64,000 bases of DNA from Paracoccaceae bacterium. GTDB taxonomy: Bacteria > Pseudomonadota > Alphaproteobacteria > Rhodobacterales > Rhodobacteraceae. Shown here in pieces: positions 26,982 to 35,514 of this stretch. Within the stretch, counting starts at the first letter, position 1. Each line of letters begins with the position of its first letter. Location of the stretch: assembly GCA_027486345.1 (NCBI GenBank), contig JAIXPH010000036.1:124001-188000 (forward strand), read 5' to 3'. Under the pieces are notes generated by a model, which saw nothing but the letters and a program-made list of their open reading frames with translations, made no database searches and was not told the DNA's origin. Position numbers and translations under genes: made by a program.

Positions 26982-27728
26982 CTATCCGGCCAGCGCCCGC
27001 AATGCCCGCGCCCGCGCCGGGGGAATCGCCGCGATGTCCACGGCGGTGAAGACATGCAGCGTATCAAGGTCCCGGTCCGCCACGGCATGGTCGCTGACCC
27101 AGCCGCCCATCATCAGATAGGTCCGCAAGAGCGGCGGCAACCCCGCCAGCGCCGCCGCCGGATCGGGCCGGACCCCGGCCAGATCGCGCGCGAAATGCAC
27201 CACATCCGCCCCGCGCGGCAAAGGGGCCAGCGCGGCGGGGGCCAGATGGCGCGTCAGATGCGCCAGCGCCGCGCGGTGCCGGGCAGGATCGGCTCCGGCA
27301 AAAGAGGTGCAGCCGCACAGCATCCCCGCCCCCCGCGCATCGACCTCGCGCGTGATGAAGGCCCAGGCCGCGCGCAGGATGTCAGGGTCTGCCCCGGCCT
27401 GCGGATCGATGCAAAAGCGGCCCAGTTCCAGAATCGGCAGGGCAAAGCCCGCGAGGCGCGACAAGTCATAGCGCGCGGCGGAATAGCCCCGCCCGACCTC
27501 GGCCCCGGTGGCCATGGCGATCAGACGGAACCCGGCCAGCATGCGGCCCTCGGCCTCGACCAGAACATGGATGGCGCCGGCGTCATGGGCATCGCGGTCG
27601 TCAGCCGCCGCATCACCGCGGAAGACCCGCCCGCGCAGCGCCATCAACCCTGCGATGTCCGCGCCCGCCTCGGCCGCGCGCACGGTCAGGCGGCCACGCA
27701 TCAGGGGGGCAGCACAGGCTTTGGTCAC
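26982..27728 (-). CDS. OlsB-like GNAT-fold N-acyltransferase
   Basis: About 248 residues if GTG 27728 is used; it has GGAGG 11 nt upstream, whereas ATG 27701 has no ribosome site. The sequence GLMALRGRVFRGD and the strongly conserved LELGRFCID match the OlsB/FeeM-like acyltransferases that make lyso-ornithine lipid from ornithine and acyl-ACP. The usual partner OlsA is not adjacent, so the lipid product is inferred. Ornithine lipids are common phosphate-free membrane lipids in this order. It is divergent from msrB. Confidence 0.75.
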   Translation of the reverse strand: MTKACAAPLMRGRLTVRAAEAGADIAGLMALRGRVFRGDAAADDRDAHDAGAIHVLVEAEGRMLAGFRLIAMATGAEVGRGYSAARYDLSRLAGFALPILELGRFCIDPQAGADPDILRAAWAFITREVDARGAGMLCGCTSFAGADPARHRAALAHLTRHLAPAALAPLPRGADVVHFARDLAGVRPDPAAALAGLPPLLRTYLMMGGWVSDHAVADRDLDTLHVFTAVDIAAIPPARARALRALAG

Positions 27729-27862
27729 GGGAATTCGTCCGCCTCCGTCACAGATCCGCGCTTGGCGGGCCGCCGGTCCGGCCCTAGATATCATAGGCCA
27801 AGATATGCACGCATCCATGACCCCGCCGCAACAGGCGCGGGGCTGGAGGGAAAGGACGAACG

Positions 27863-28255
27863 ATGGACAAGGTCGAGAAAACCGATGCCGAGTGGCGGGC
27901 GCAACTGTCTGACCTCGCCTACAAGGTCACGCGCAAGCACGCGACAGAGCGCGCCTTCACCCATGACAATTTCCCCAAGAACCCCGGCACCTATCGCTGC
28001 GTCTGCTGCGACGCGCCGCTGTTCGATCAGGCGACGAAGTTCGACAGCGGCACCGGCTGGCCGTCCTTCTGGCAACCCATCGATCCCGCAATGGTCGGCG
28101 AGACCGAGGACCGCACCCTCTGGATGCGCCGGACCGAGGTGCATTGCGCCCGCTGCGACGCCCACCTTGGCCATGTCTTCCCCGACGGCCCCCGCCCCAC
28201 CGGCCTTCGCTACTGCATCAACGGTGTCGCGCTGACCTTCGAAGAGGCGGAGTGA
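27863..28255 (+). CDS. msrB: Peptide-methionine (R)-S-oxide reductase
   Basis: 130 residues. Zinc-binding pairs are at C46-C49 and C95-C98; [11 protein letters not shown] is the MsrB signature and the catalytic Cys118 sits in [10 protein letters not shown]. It repairs methionine-R-sulfoxide in oxidised proteins, recycling through thioredoxin. The family length is normal. A two-hairpin repeat follows the stop and probably ends its transcript. Confidence 0.95.
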   Translation: MDKVEKTDAEWRAQLSDLAYKVTRKHATERAFTHDNFPKNPGTYRCVCCDAPLFDQATKFDSGTGWPSFWQPIDPAMVGETEDRTLWMRRTEVHCARCDAHLGHVFPDGPRPTGLRYCINGVALTFEEAE

Positions 28256-28286
28256 GCGCCCCTCTTCCTTGTGCCTGTCTTCTCTG

Positions 28287-28342
28287 CCCAAATATCCGCA
28301 GGGGGTGAGCCGCCCTGGCGGCGAGGGGGGCGGCAGCCCCCC
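28287..28342 (+). repeat. Dispersed two-hairpin intergenic repeat, copy 2
   Basis: CCCAAATATCC-GCAGGGGGTGAG, then hairpin 1 (GCCGCC-CT-GGCGGC), then hairpin 2 (GGGGGGC, loop GGCA, GCCCCCC) followed by TTT. Hairpin 1 differs in sequence from copy 1 but still pairs. Downstream of msrB it can serve as an intrinsic terminator. Confidence 0.6.
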
Positions 28343-28369
28343 TTTGCACATCTCAGCACGCGCCCCGGA

Positions 28370-28843
28370 TCATTGCAGCAACTGATCCGCGCGCAGGCGT
28401 CCCAGACTGCCCAGAAGCTGCTGGATCAAACCGATCTGCTTGATGCTGGTCGAGGTGATGCGGCGCGAGATCGTGACGACCTCACCCTTTTCCAGACCGA
28501 AGCGCTCGACATTGGCCACGCGGTCCTGATCGTCGAAGGTGATGGCCACGACCTGACGCTCCACCTCTTGCGGCTGGCGCGGGCCCACGGTCTTGAAGCG
28601 GCTTTGCACATAGAACCAGCCGTTGTCGTTCAGCAGCCCTTCGACCGAGGGGCGGCCGACCTTGGTGGCGACGCTCCCCTTGGTGTCCTGCCCCACGGTG
28701 ACCTGCGCCAACTCGTCCTCGGCGGGGATATAGCCATGGTTGCGATAGACGGGCGTGCAGGCGGCGGCCAGAAGCGCTGCCAGAACAAGCGCAGCACGCA
28801 CCTTGGCGAAAGCGCGGGCCATCGTGCCGGGAATGAAAGCCAT
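28370..28843 (-). CDS. bamE: BamE/OmlA-type outer-membrane lipoprotein
   Basis: 157 residues from ATG 28843, with AGAGG 6 nt upstream. A lipoprotein signal ends in the lipobox LAAAC near residue 29. The mature SmpA/OmlA fold contains VTVGQDTKGSVATKVGRPS and NDNGWFYVQSR. BamE is a subunit of the beta-barrel assembly machine at the inner leaflet of the outer membrane. It is divergent from the DUF177-rpmF operon, an arrangement I recall from several alphaproteobacteria. Confidence 0.88.
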   Translation of the reverse strand: MAFIPGTMARAFAKVRAALVLAALLAAACTPVYRNHGYIPAEDELAQVTVGQDTKGSVATKVGRPSVEGLLNDNGWFYVQSRFKTVGPRQPQEVERQVVAITFDDQDRVANVERFGLEKGEVVTISRRITSTSIKQIGLIQQLLGSLGRLRADQLLQ

Positions 28844-29127
28844 CCGCATCCTCTTTCGTCTTGCCCGTCGCCGGGGCCGGTGCTGTCTTGCGGGGTCGAC
28901 GGCCAAATCGCCCCCTTCCGGTCGAAGGGCGCTTGCCCAAAGACGGCAAGACCCGTATCGCAACTGGCAAGACAGCGGGCCACGGCCCCTTTGACCTTGG
29001 CTTACAGAAGGACGGCCACTTGTTCAAGTAAAGGCATCGGGCCGACCGCCGGGGAACCGGGACCCGCCGCCCCCTTTGACCTTTCGTCCCGACGATGGCC
29101 GCTTCGCGACGCAAAAGAGGTTCCAGC

Positions 29128-29673
29128 ATGACCGATCTGCCCAGCCAGCCCTACCGTGTGACGGCGCTGCCGACGCGCAAGCCGATGCGATTCACCTTTG
29201 CGCCCGACGCGGCGGGCCGGGCCGCGATCGCGGCGGAACTGGGCTTGCTCGACCTGCCCGAATTGCGGCTGGCGGGCGAAATCCGCCCGGCGGGCAAATC
29301 CGACTTCACGCTTGAGGCCGCGCTGACCGCCCGCGTGGTGCAGCCCTGCTCCATCACCCTGGCCCCGGTGCCGGCCAGCATCGCCGAACCCGTGCGCCGC
29401 ACCTATGTGCGCGATTACCGGCTGCCCGATGCCGATGAGGTGGAGTTGGAGGATGACACCACCGACCCCCTGCCCGAGGTGATCGACGTGGCCGATGTCG
29501 CGCGCGAGGCGCTGGCGCTGGCCCTGCCGCTTTATCCCCGTGCGCCGGGGGCGGAACTGGGACAGGCGGTCTTTGCCGAACCCGGAACGGCCCCGCTCAA
29601 GGACGAGGACCTGCGCCCCTTTGCCGGACTGGCCGGGCTGAAGGCGAAACTGGAGGGCGGCGGCGGCGCATGA
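29128..29673 (+). CDS. DUF177 (YceD) protein
   Basis: 181 residues from ATG 29128, preceded by AGAGG. The family signature is a central cysteine-containing VVQPCSITLAPV and the acidic DVADVAREALALALPLYPRAP. YceD/DUF177 proteins almost always precede rpmF, as here, and have been linked to 23S rRNA accumulation in plants and bacteria. No catalytic motif is seen. A 209-bp gap to rpmF holds a likely separate promoter. Confidence 0.88.
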   Translation: MTDLPSQPYRVTALPTRKPMRFTFAPDAAGRAAIAAELGLLDLPELRLAGEIRPAGKSDFTLEAALTARVVQPCSITLAPVPASIAEPVRRTYVRDYRLPDADEVELEDDTTDPLPEVIDVADVAREALALALPLYPRAPGAELGQAVFAEPGTAPLKDEDLRPFAGLAGLKAKLEGGGGA

Positions 29674-29882
29674 GCGGTCTTGAAGCGCCGCGGGATGTGC
29701 GGCATAGGGGGCGCACGACAGGCTGTGGAAAACATCCCAGAAAGGGGCTTGCGCCCCGCGCAAATCCGGGTATTTTCCGCGCCTCATTCGATGGCTGGTC
29801 AGGGCTCGCGCAGGAAGCGGGCAAACCGCTGATCGCAAAAGGAAATCGGGGTTTAATGTCCCCCTTTACACGAGGTTGAGAC

Positions 29883-30086
29883 ATGGCAGTCCCTCAGAAC
29901 CGAGTCACCCGTTCGCGTCGCGACATGCGCCGTTCGCATGATGCGCTGGTCGCTGGCAATCCGCAGGAATGCTCCAACTGCGGCGAGCTGAAGCGCCCGC
30001 ACCATGTGTGCCCGTCTTGCGGTCACTACGATTCAAAAGAAATCGTGGCTACCGTGAAGGCCGCCGAGGACGAGGACGCGGCGTAA
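29883..30086 (+). CDS. rpmF: 50S ribosomal protein L32
   Basis: 67 residues, [20 protein letters not shown]. The zinc ribbon is complete: C30-x2-C33 and C43-x2-C46. It is a component of the large ribosomal subunit. GAGG precedes the ATG. It is followed 37 bp later by plsX, giving the classical rpmF-plsX-fabH coupling of translation to lipid synthesis. Confidence 0.97.
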   Translation: MAVPQNRVTRSRRDMRRSHDALVAGNPQECSNCGELKRPHHVCPSCGHYDSKEIVATVKAAEDEDAA

Positions 30087-30123
30087 GCCGCGCTTGCCCG
30101 CGCGCGCACTGGTGGATGACGGA

Positions 30124-31257
30124 ATGAACACTCCGGCGGATCAGGGCGCGACGCGGATCGTCATTTCCGTCGATGCGATGGGTGGGGATCGCGGACCGGC
30201 AGCTGTGGTTGCCGGTCTTGTGCTGTCTGCGACCGCCTATCCTGACGTGGATTTCATCCTGCACGGACCGGAAACCGAACTGTCGCGCATGGTCGTGGCG
30301 GAATCGGTGCTCTCAGGCCGCGTGCGCCTGCGCCACGCCGACCGCGTGGTGACGATGCATGACAAGCCGTCACAGGTGATGCGCCACGGCGACGGCACCT
30401 CGATGTGGTCTTGCATCGACTCGGTCAAGAATGCCGAGGCGGCCGTGGCGGTGTCCTGCGGCAACACCGGCGCCCTGATGGCGCTGTCAATGATCCGTCT
30501 GCGCAAGCTGCCCGGCATCAACCGCCCCGCCATCGCCAGTTTCTGGCCCTCGCGCAATCCGGCGGGTTACAATGTCATGCTGGACATGGGCGCGGACGTA
30601 AAGGCCGACGCGGCCGATTTGTTGCAATATGCGATGATGGGGGCCAGCTACGCGCGCAACGGGCTGAAACTCGCCCGTCCCCGCGTGGGCCTGCTGAATG
30701 TCGGCACCGAGGAACACAAGGGCCGGGCCGAGCTGAAAGAAGCGTTCGAGCTTCTCTCCAACGCGACAGAGACCGGCAGTTTCGATTTCGTAGGCTTTGT
30801 CGAGGGCAGCGACATTCCGTCTGATCGGGTCGATGTGATCGTGACCGACGGCTTCACCGGCAATATCGCCCTGAAAACCGGCGAGGGCACGGCCAAGCTG
30901 ATCTCGGATTTCCTCAAGCAGGAATTCACCGCCGGCATATTTTCCAAACTTGCTGCCATCATGGCTTTGGGGGTGCTCAAGCGCCTGCAAAAACGGATGG
31001 ACCCGCGCCGCGCCAATGGCGGAGTTTTTTTGGGCCTGAACGGCACCGTGGTCAAATCGCATGGCTCGGCCGATGCCACCGGCGTTGCGGCAGCAATCGG
31101 GCTGGCTTGCCGTCTGGCGCAATCGGGCTTTCAGGAACGGCTTGCGGCACGGGTTGCCTCTGCGGTGCGGGCGGGGCAGGATGCCGCGCAAGACGGTGCC
31201 GGAGTCGGCCCGACAGGCGTGGGCCACAGTGGCCCGGGGGGCGCATCCAGCGAATGA
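30124..31257 (+). CDS. plsX: Phosphate acyltransferase
   Basis: 377 residues from ATG 30124. It contains VISVDAMGGDRGP near the N-terminus, SCGNTGALMALSMIRL and DGFTGNIALKTGEG, all PlsX signatures. It converts acyl-ACP to acyl-phosphate for PlsY in phospholipid synthesis, as a peripheral membrane enzyme. An upstream TTG at 30094 is less likely. Its stop overlaps the fabH start by 4 nt (ATGA). Confidence 0.95.
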   Translation: MNTPADQGATRIVISVDAMGGDRGPAAVVAGLVLSATAYPDVDFILHGPETELSRMVVAESVLSGRVRLRHADRVVTMHDKPSQVMRHGDGTSMWSCIDSVKNAEAAVAVSCGNTGALMALSMIRLRKLPGINRPAIASFWPSRNPAGYNVMLDMGADVKADAADLLQYAMMGASYARNGLKLARPRVGLLNVGTEEHKGRAELKEAFELLSNATETGSFDFVGFVEGSDIPSDRVDVIVTDGFTGNIALKTGEGTAKLISDFLKQEFTAGIFSKLAAIMALGVLKRLQKRMDPRRANGGVFLGLNGTVVKSHGSADATGVAAAIGLACRLAQSGFQERLAARVASAVRAGQDAAQDGAGVGPTGVGHSGPGGASSE

Positions 31258-32225
31258 CGATACGGGCCATTGTCAGGGGCGTCGGGCATTACCTGCCCGA
31301 CCGTGTGGTTCCGAACGCGGAACTGGAAACGCTGGTTGAGACGAGCGATGACTGGATCAAGTCGCGCTCCGGCATCGAACGGCGGCATTTCGCGGCCGAA
31401 GGGCAGAACACCTCGCATCTGGGCATCCTTGCGGCGCAGGCGGCCTTGGCCGATGCGGGCATGGTGGCCGATGACATCGACGCGATCATTCTGGCCACAT
31501 CCACCGCCGATCTGACCTTTCCGTCTGCCGCCTCGATGATTCAGGCGGGGCTGGGGATGACGCGCGGCTTTGCCTTTGACGTGCAGGCGGTCTGCGCGGG
31601 ATTCGTTTTCGCGCTGTCGAATGCCAATGCGATGATCATCTCGGGTCAGGCCAAGCGCGTGCTGGTGATCGGGGCGGAAACCTTCAGCCGGTTGATGGAC
31701 TGGACCGACCGCACCACCTGTGTGCTCTTCGGCGATGGCGCAGGGGCCTTGGTGCTGGAGGCGGGCGAAGGCACCGGCGCGCCCAGCGACCGGGGCATCC
31801 TTGCCAGTGACCTGAATTCGGACGGGCGGTACCGGGACCTCTTGTATGTCGATGGCGGCACATCGACGGGCACCACCGGCCATCTGCGGATGCAGGGCAA
31901 AGAGGTGTTCCGCCACGCCGTTGAAAAGCTGGCAGAAACCGCCCATGCTGCCTTGGACAAAGCCGGTCTGAACAGCGACGATGTCGATTGGATCGTACCG
32001 CATCAGGCCAATATCCGCATCATCGAAGGCACCGCCAAACGCATGCAAGTGGCGATGGATCGTGTCGTGGTGACCGTGCAGGATCACGGCAACACCTCGG
32101 CGGCCTCGATCCCCTTGGCGCTGTCGGTGGGCAAGGCGCGCGGCCAGATCAAGCAAGGCGACCTTGTGGTGACCGAAGCCATCGGCGGCGGATTGGCCTG
32201 GGGGTCAGTCGTCCTCCGCTGGTAA
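31254..32225 (+). CDS. fabH: 3-oxoacyl-ACP synthase III
   Basis: 323 residues. The catalytic triad is visible as Cys114 in DVQAVCAGF, His250 in VPHQANIRI and Asn280 in DHGNTSAASIPLAL. It starts fatty acid synthesis by condensing acetyl-CoA with malonyl-ACP. Its ATG lies inside the plsX stop. A longer frame from 31107 overlaps plsX and is a shadow. An IHF-type site lies in the gap to ihfA. Confidence 0.96.
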   Translation: MTIRAIVRGVGHYLPDRVVPNAELETLVETSDDWIKSRSGIERRHFAAEGQNTSHLGILAAQAALADAGMVADDIDAIILATSTADLTFPSAASMIQAGLGMTRGFAFDVQAVCAGFVFALSNANAMIISGQAKRVLVIGAETFSRLMDWTDRTTCVLFGDGAGALVLEAGEGTGAPSDRGILASDLNSDGRYRDLLYVDGGTSTGTTGHLRMQGKEVFRHAVEKLAETAHAALDKAGLNSDDVDWIVPHQANIRIIEGTAKRMQVAMDRVVVTVQDHGNTSAASIPLALSVGKARGQIKQGDLVVTEAIGGGLAWGSVVLRW

Positions 32226-32245
32226 TCTTGGTGAAAATACCGCCA

Positions 32246-32258
32246 CAAGTGGTTGATA
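32246..32258 (-). promoter_or_regulatory. IHF consensus site upstream of ihfA
   Basis: The minus strand reads TATCAACCACTTG, an exact match to WATCAANNNNTTR. It lies 62-74 bp before the ihfA start in the 94-bp gap after fabH, suggesting autoregulation of ihfA. Confidence 0.55.
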
Positions 32259-32319
32259 TTGACTCAGGAATCCATTCGCCCCATCCTTCCCCGAAATATA
32301 ACCCCGGGGGGAAATGCAC

Positions 32320-32622
32320 ATGGGCGAAAAGACCTTGACGCGGATGGACCTGAGCGAGGCCGTCTTGCGTGAAGTGGGCCTGTCGCGCAACGAAAGCGCG
32401 CAACTGGTCGAGAGCGTGTTGCAGCATATGTCCGACGCGCTGGCCTCGGGCGAGACGGTCAAGATCTCGTCCTTCGGCACCTTCTCGGTGCGGGACAAGG
32501 CCGCGCGCGTGGGCCGCAACCCCAAGACCGGGGATGAGGTGCCGATCAGCCCGCGCCGGGTGCTGACCTTCCGCCCCTCGCATCTGATGAAGGACCGCGT
32601 CGCCGCGGGTTCCAAGAAGTAA
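32320..32622 (+). CDS. ihfA: Integration host factor subunit alpha
   Basis: 100 residues from ATG 32320 ([15 protein letters not shown]); an ATG two codons upstream is also possible. The HU/IHF fold shows [14 protein letters not shown] and the DNA-intercalating arm [20 protein letters not shown]. With IhfB it bends DNA at specific sites. An exact IHF consensus lies 62-74 bp upstream. It is 15 bp before the MerR gene, the standard order in Rhodobacterales. Confidence 0.95.
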   Translation: MGEKTLTRMDLSEAVLREVGLSRNESAQLVESVLQHMSDALASGETVKISSFGTFSVRDKAARVGRNPKTGDEVPISPRRVLTFRPSHLMKDRVAAGSKK

Positions 32623-32637
32623 GGACATCCCGTCCGG

Positions 32638-33357
32638 ATGGAAAAATCGCCCGACGCCTTTCGCACGATCAGCGAGGTGGCCGATCTTCTGCAAACCCCG
32701 GCCCATGTGCTGCGGTTCTGGGAGACGCGGTTCCCGCAGGTGCGCCCGGTGAAACGCGCGGGCGGGCGGCGCTATTACCGACCCGGCGATGTTGCCTTGC
32801 TGGCCGGGATACGGCGGCTCTTGCACGATGAGGGCATGACCATCCGCGGCGTGCAAAAGGTGCTGCGCGAACAGGGCATCCGCCATGTCGCGGGCCTGTC
32901 CGACGGCGATCTGGCCGTGCCAGAGGTGACCGAGACCGCAGACAGCATCGAGGCGCAGCTTGCCGCCGCCCTCGGCCCCGTTGCCGCCCCGGTGCAAGAG
33001 GCGCCCGAAACGGCCCAGATCATCGCGCTGGAGGCCGTGCTCGCCCAGAAGGATGCCGCCCGCGCGGCAGAGGAGAAGCCGTCGATGCGCCGCGACCTGT
33101 TCGATCTGGATGCCGCCCCTGAACAGGGCAGCACGCCGCCCGCCCCGATCATCGCGCTGACGCCCCCTGCCCCGCAACCGCCTGAAATTCCGATCGAATC
33201 AACGCAGAGCACCGCACGCGGCCAGATGGCCGCACGTCTGCGTCAGGCGCAGCGGGCGGGAGGCTTGCCCCAGCCGGAGGCGCTTTTGCCGCTGTCGGCG
33301 CGTCTGGCTGCGCTGCGCGACCGCTTGGCCGAGGGCACGCGGAAAAGACCGCGCTGA
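32638..33357 (+). CDS. MerR-family regulator
   Basis: 239 residues. An N-terminal MerR winged helix ([20 protein letters not shown], then [18 protein letters not shown]) is followed by a dimerisation helix and a long Ala/Pro/Glu-rich C-terminal half unlike metal-sensing MerR proteins. No cysteine sensor is present. MerR genes immediately after ihfA are conserved in this order; their targets are not known to me. A proline tRNA gene follows. Confidence 0.88.
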   Translation: MEKSPDAFRTISEVADLLQTPAHVLRFWETRFPQVRPVKRAGGRRYYRPGDVALLAGIRRLLHDEGMTIRGVQKVLREQGIRHVAGLSDGDLAVPEVTETADSIEAQLAAALGPVAAPVQEAPETAQIIALEAVLAQKDAARAAEEKPSMRRDLFDLDAAPEQGSTPPAPIIALTPPAPQPPEIPIESTQSTARGQMAARLRQAQRAGGLPQPEALLPLSARLAALRDRLAEGTRKRPR

Positions 33358-33426
33358 ACGGGGCGGAAAGTTGCGCTTTCCCGCTTGCCCCTGCCCGGAA
33401 TATCAGTATGTATCGCCCCACATCGT

Positions 33427-33504
33427 CGGGCCGTGGCGCAGCCTGGTTAGCGCGTCCGTCTGGGGGGCGGAAGGTCGAGAGTTCGAATCTCTCCGGCCCG
33501 ACCA
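33427..33504 (+). tRNA. tRNA-Pro (anticodon GGG)
   Basis: The acceptor stem CGGGCCG pairs with CGGCCCG, followed by A and an encoded CCA. The D arm is GCGC-AGCCTGGTTA-GCGC. The anticodon loop CTGGGGG holds GGG. The T arm is GAGAG-TTCGAAT-CTCTC. The total is 78 nt including CCA. It reads CCC/CCU codons, which are abundant in this GC-rich genome. Confidence 0.95.
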
Positions 33505-33587
33505 TGTGAGAAACCGCCCGCCTGCCACCCGGCAGCGCGGGCGGTTCCTGTTTCAGGGCCCGGCATGGCCGATAAAGGGGTGAGAGC

Positions 33588-34664
33588 ATGACCAGGATCG
33601 GCGTTCTGCCCTCACAGGCCCTGCGGGGATTGATCGCCTCGGGCGCCATCGCGGCAGAGCCTGCGATCATCGACGCGCAGGTGCAACCCGCCAGCCTTGA
33701 TCTGCGGCTTGGCACGGTGGCGTATCGCGTGCGGGCGTCTTTCCTTGCCGGGCATGGCCGCTCCGTGGCCGACCGCGTGGCGGAGTTCGAGATGCACCGC
33801 GTGGACCTGACGCAAGGGGCCGTGCTGGAAAAGGGCTGCGTCTATGTCATCCCGCTCATGGAACGTCTGGCCCTGCCCGCCGGGTTGACGGCGGTGGCGA
33901 ATGCGAAATCCTCGACCGGTCGTCTGGACCTGCTGACGCGGACGATCACCGATGGCGGGACGGAGTTTGACCGCATCCCCGAAGGCTATCACGGGCCGCT
34001 TTATGCCGAGGTCTGCCCCCGGTCGTTTTCCGTCCTCGTCCGCCCGGGGATGCGGCTGAACCAGATTCGCCTTCGCAGCGGTCAGGCGGTTGTCGATGAT
34101 GCGGCGCTGACCGCCCTGCATGCGGTTGAGCCATTGGTCAGTGGTGAGGCGGTGATTTCCGAAGGCTTGGGCTTTTCGGTGGACCTGTCGCCCGGTGACG
34201 GCGATCTGGTCGGCTACCGCGCCAAGCCCCATACCGGGGTGATCGACCTGGACCGCATCGGCCATTATCCGGCAGCGGAGTTCTGGGAGGATATCCGCAC
34301 CCGCGACGGCAAGATCATCCTTGATCCGGGGGCCTTCTACATCCTCGTCAGCCGCGAGGCCGTGACGATCCCCCCCGATTACGCCGCCGAAATGGCCCCC
34401 TATCTGGCGATGGTCGGCGAGTTTCGGGTGCATTACGCGGGCTTCTTTGACCCCGGTTTCGGCCATGCCGCCGCTGGCGGGGCCGGGTCGCGCGGCGTGC
34501 TGGAGGTGCGCTGCCACGAAGCGCCCTTCGTGCTGGAACATGGGCAGGTTGTCGGGCGGCTGGTGTATGAGCATATGCAAGACCGCCCCGAAACCCTGTA
34601 TGGGCAGGCGATCAAGTCGAATTATCAAGGCCAGGGTCTGAAACTGGCCAAGCAGTTCAGATAA
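33588..34664 (+). CDS. dcd: 2'-deoxycytidine 5'-triphosphate deaminase, two-domain form
   Basis: 358 residues, about twice the length of E. coli Dcd, and apparently a tandem of two dUTPase/Dcd-fold domains. The first half carries IDAQVQPASLDLRLG and NAKSSTGRLDLLTR; the second carries IILDPGAFYILVSREAV and HYAGFFDPGFG. It deaminates dCTP to dUTP for dTMP synthesis. The long form is usual in alphaproteobacteria. It ends with zero spacing against the convergent small gene at 34665. Confidence 0.88.
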   Translation: MTRIGVLPSQALRGLIASGAIAAEPAIIDAQVQPASLDLRLGTVAYRVRASFLAGHGRSVADRVAEFEMHRVDLTQGAVLEKGCVYVIPLMERLALPAGLTAVANAKSSTGRLDLLTRTITDGGTEFDRIPEGYHGPLYAEVCPRSFSVLVRPGMRLNQIRLRSGQAVVDDAALTALHAVEPLVSGEAVISEGLGFSVDLSPGDGDLVGYRAKPHTGVIDLDRIGHYPAAEFWEDIRTRDGKIILDPGAFYILVSREAVTIPPDYAAEMAPYLAMVGEFRVHYAGFFDPGFGHAAAGGAGSRGVLEVRCHEAPFVLEHGQVVGRLVYEHMQDRPETLYGQAIKSNYQGQGLKLAKQFR

Positions 34665-34865
34665 TCAGAACCGCCGCCCGATCTTCAGCGCCTGTTTCAT
34701 GCGCTTGGCGGCTTGGCGGCCCTGTTTGGCCTGCATCCGTTCTTCGGGCGTCATCTCTTCGGGGCTTTTGCCGCGCCCGACGATCAGGTCGGCCCCCTTG
34801 TTCATCGCCATGTCGATGCCACGCCGCATCACCATGTTGATGATCATCTGAATCAGTCGGTCCAT
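34665..34865 (-). CDS. Small conserved-looking basic protein, function unknown
   Basis: 66 residues from ATG 34865, which has GAGGAG upstream. An N-terminal amphipathic helix (MDRLIQMIINMVMRRGIDMA) is followed by GRGKSPEEMTPEERMQAKQG and a basic tail KRMKQALKIGRRF. It is methionine- and arginine-rich. It directly follows scpB (11-bp gap), so it is the last gene of the scpAB operon. I recognise no domain; the good ribosome site and position argue that it is real. Confidence 0.7.
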   Translation of the reverse strand: MDRLIQMIINMVMRRGIDMAMNKGADLIVGRGKSPEEMTPEERMQAKQGRQAAKRMKQALKIGRRF

Positions 34866-34875
34866 CACACGCTCC

Positions 34876-35514
34876 TCAATCTTCAAACAGTTCCGTCTGG
34901 CCGGTCGGCTGGTCGTCATCCTCATCTGGTTTCTGCATCGCCCCCGGCAAGGGCCGGTTGTCCAGAAGGCCCGCGGCCCTGAGTTCCTTAAGTCCGGGAA
35001 GGTCGCGCGCGGATTCAAGACCGAAGTGGTCCAGAAAGCGCTCCGTGACCACGAATGTGACCGGACGGCCCGGAGTCATCCGCCTGCGGCCCAGCCTGAT
35101 CCATTCCATCTCAAGCAGTTGATCCACCGTTCCGCGGGACACGGCGACACCGCGGATTTCCTCGATCTCGGCCCGCGTCACGGGCTGATGATAGGCGATG
35201 ATGGCCAAAGTCTCGATCGCGGCACGGGAAAGCTTCTTCTGCTCCACCGTTTCCTTTTGCATCAGGTGGCCAAGGTCCGGCGCGGTGCGGAAGGCCCAGC
35301 CATCCCCCACCCGCACCACATGCACGCCGCGCCCTTCATAGCGTTTGCGCAAGTAGGCGAGCGCCTCTGCGGCGTCGCAACCATGCGGCAGGCGGGCGGT
35401 CAGTTCGGCCACAGTGACGGGTTCGATGGAGGCAAACAGGATCGCCTCTACCATGCGTTCCTGTTCCGCGATGGGCGGGGCGTCGAACAGGCTTTGTTCG
35501 ATAGGGTCGGTCAT
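34876..35514 (-). CDS. scpB: Segregation and condensation protein B
   Basis: 212 residues from ATG 35514, overlapping the scpA stop by 4 nt. Two winged-helix domains are seen, with the signature SRAAIETLAIIAYHQPVTRA and RGVAVSRGTVDQLLE. The acidic C-terminal tail is extended. It forms the condensin complex with ScpA and SMC in chromosome segregation. Longer frames that run back through scpA are out of phase with the real scpA. Confidence 0.94.
   Translation of the reverse strand: MTDPIEQSLFDAPPIAEQERMVEAILFASIEPVTVAELTARLPHGCDAAEALAYLRKRYEGRGVHVVRVGDGWAFRTAPDLGHLMQKETVEQKKLSRAAIETLAIIAYHQPVTRAEIEEIRGVAVSRGTVDQLLEMEWIRLGRRRMTPGRPVTFVVTERFLDHFGLESARDLPGLKELRAAGLLDNRPLPGAMQKPDEDDDQPTGQTELFED

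Noticed and set aside
25086-28235. A 1049-codon open frame on the plus strand opposite the ABC-F and OlsB-like genes
   Set aside because: It is antisense to two clear genes and then runs out of frame through msrB; the composition is that of a GC-rich shadow.
32290-32313. Fourth copy of the dispersed repeat (AAATATAACCCCGGGGGG before ihfA)
   Set aside because: It shares only the AAATAT/GGGGGG words, lacks both hairpins and most likely is the ihfA ribosome-binding region.
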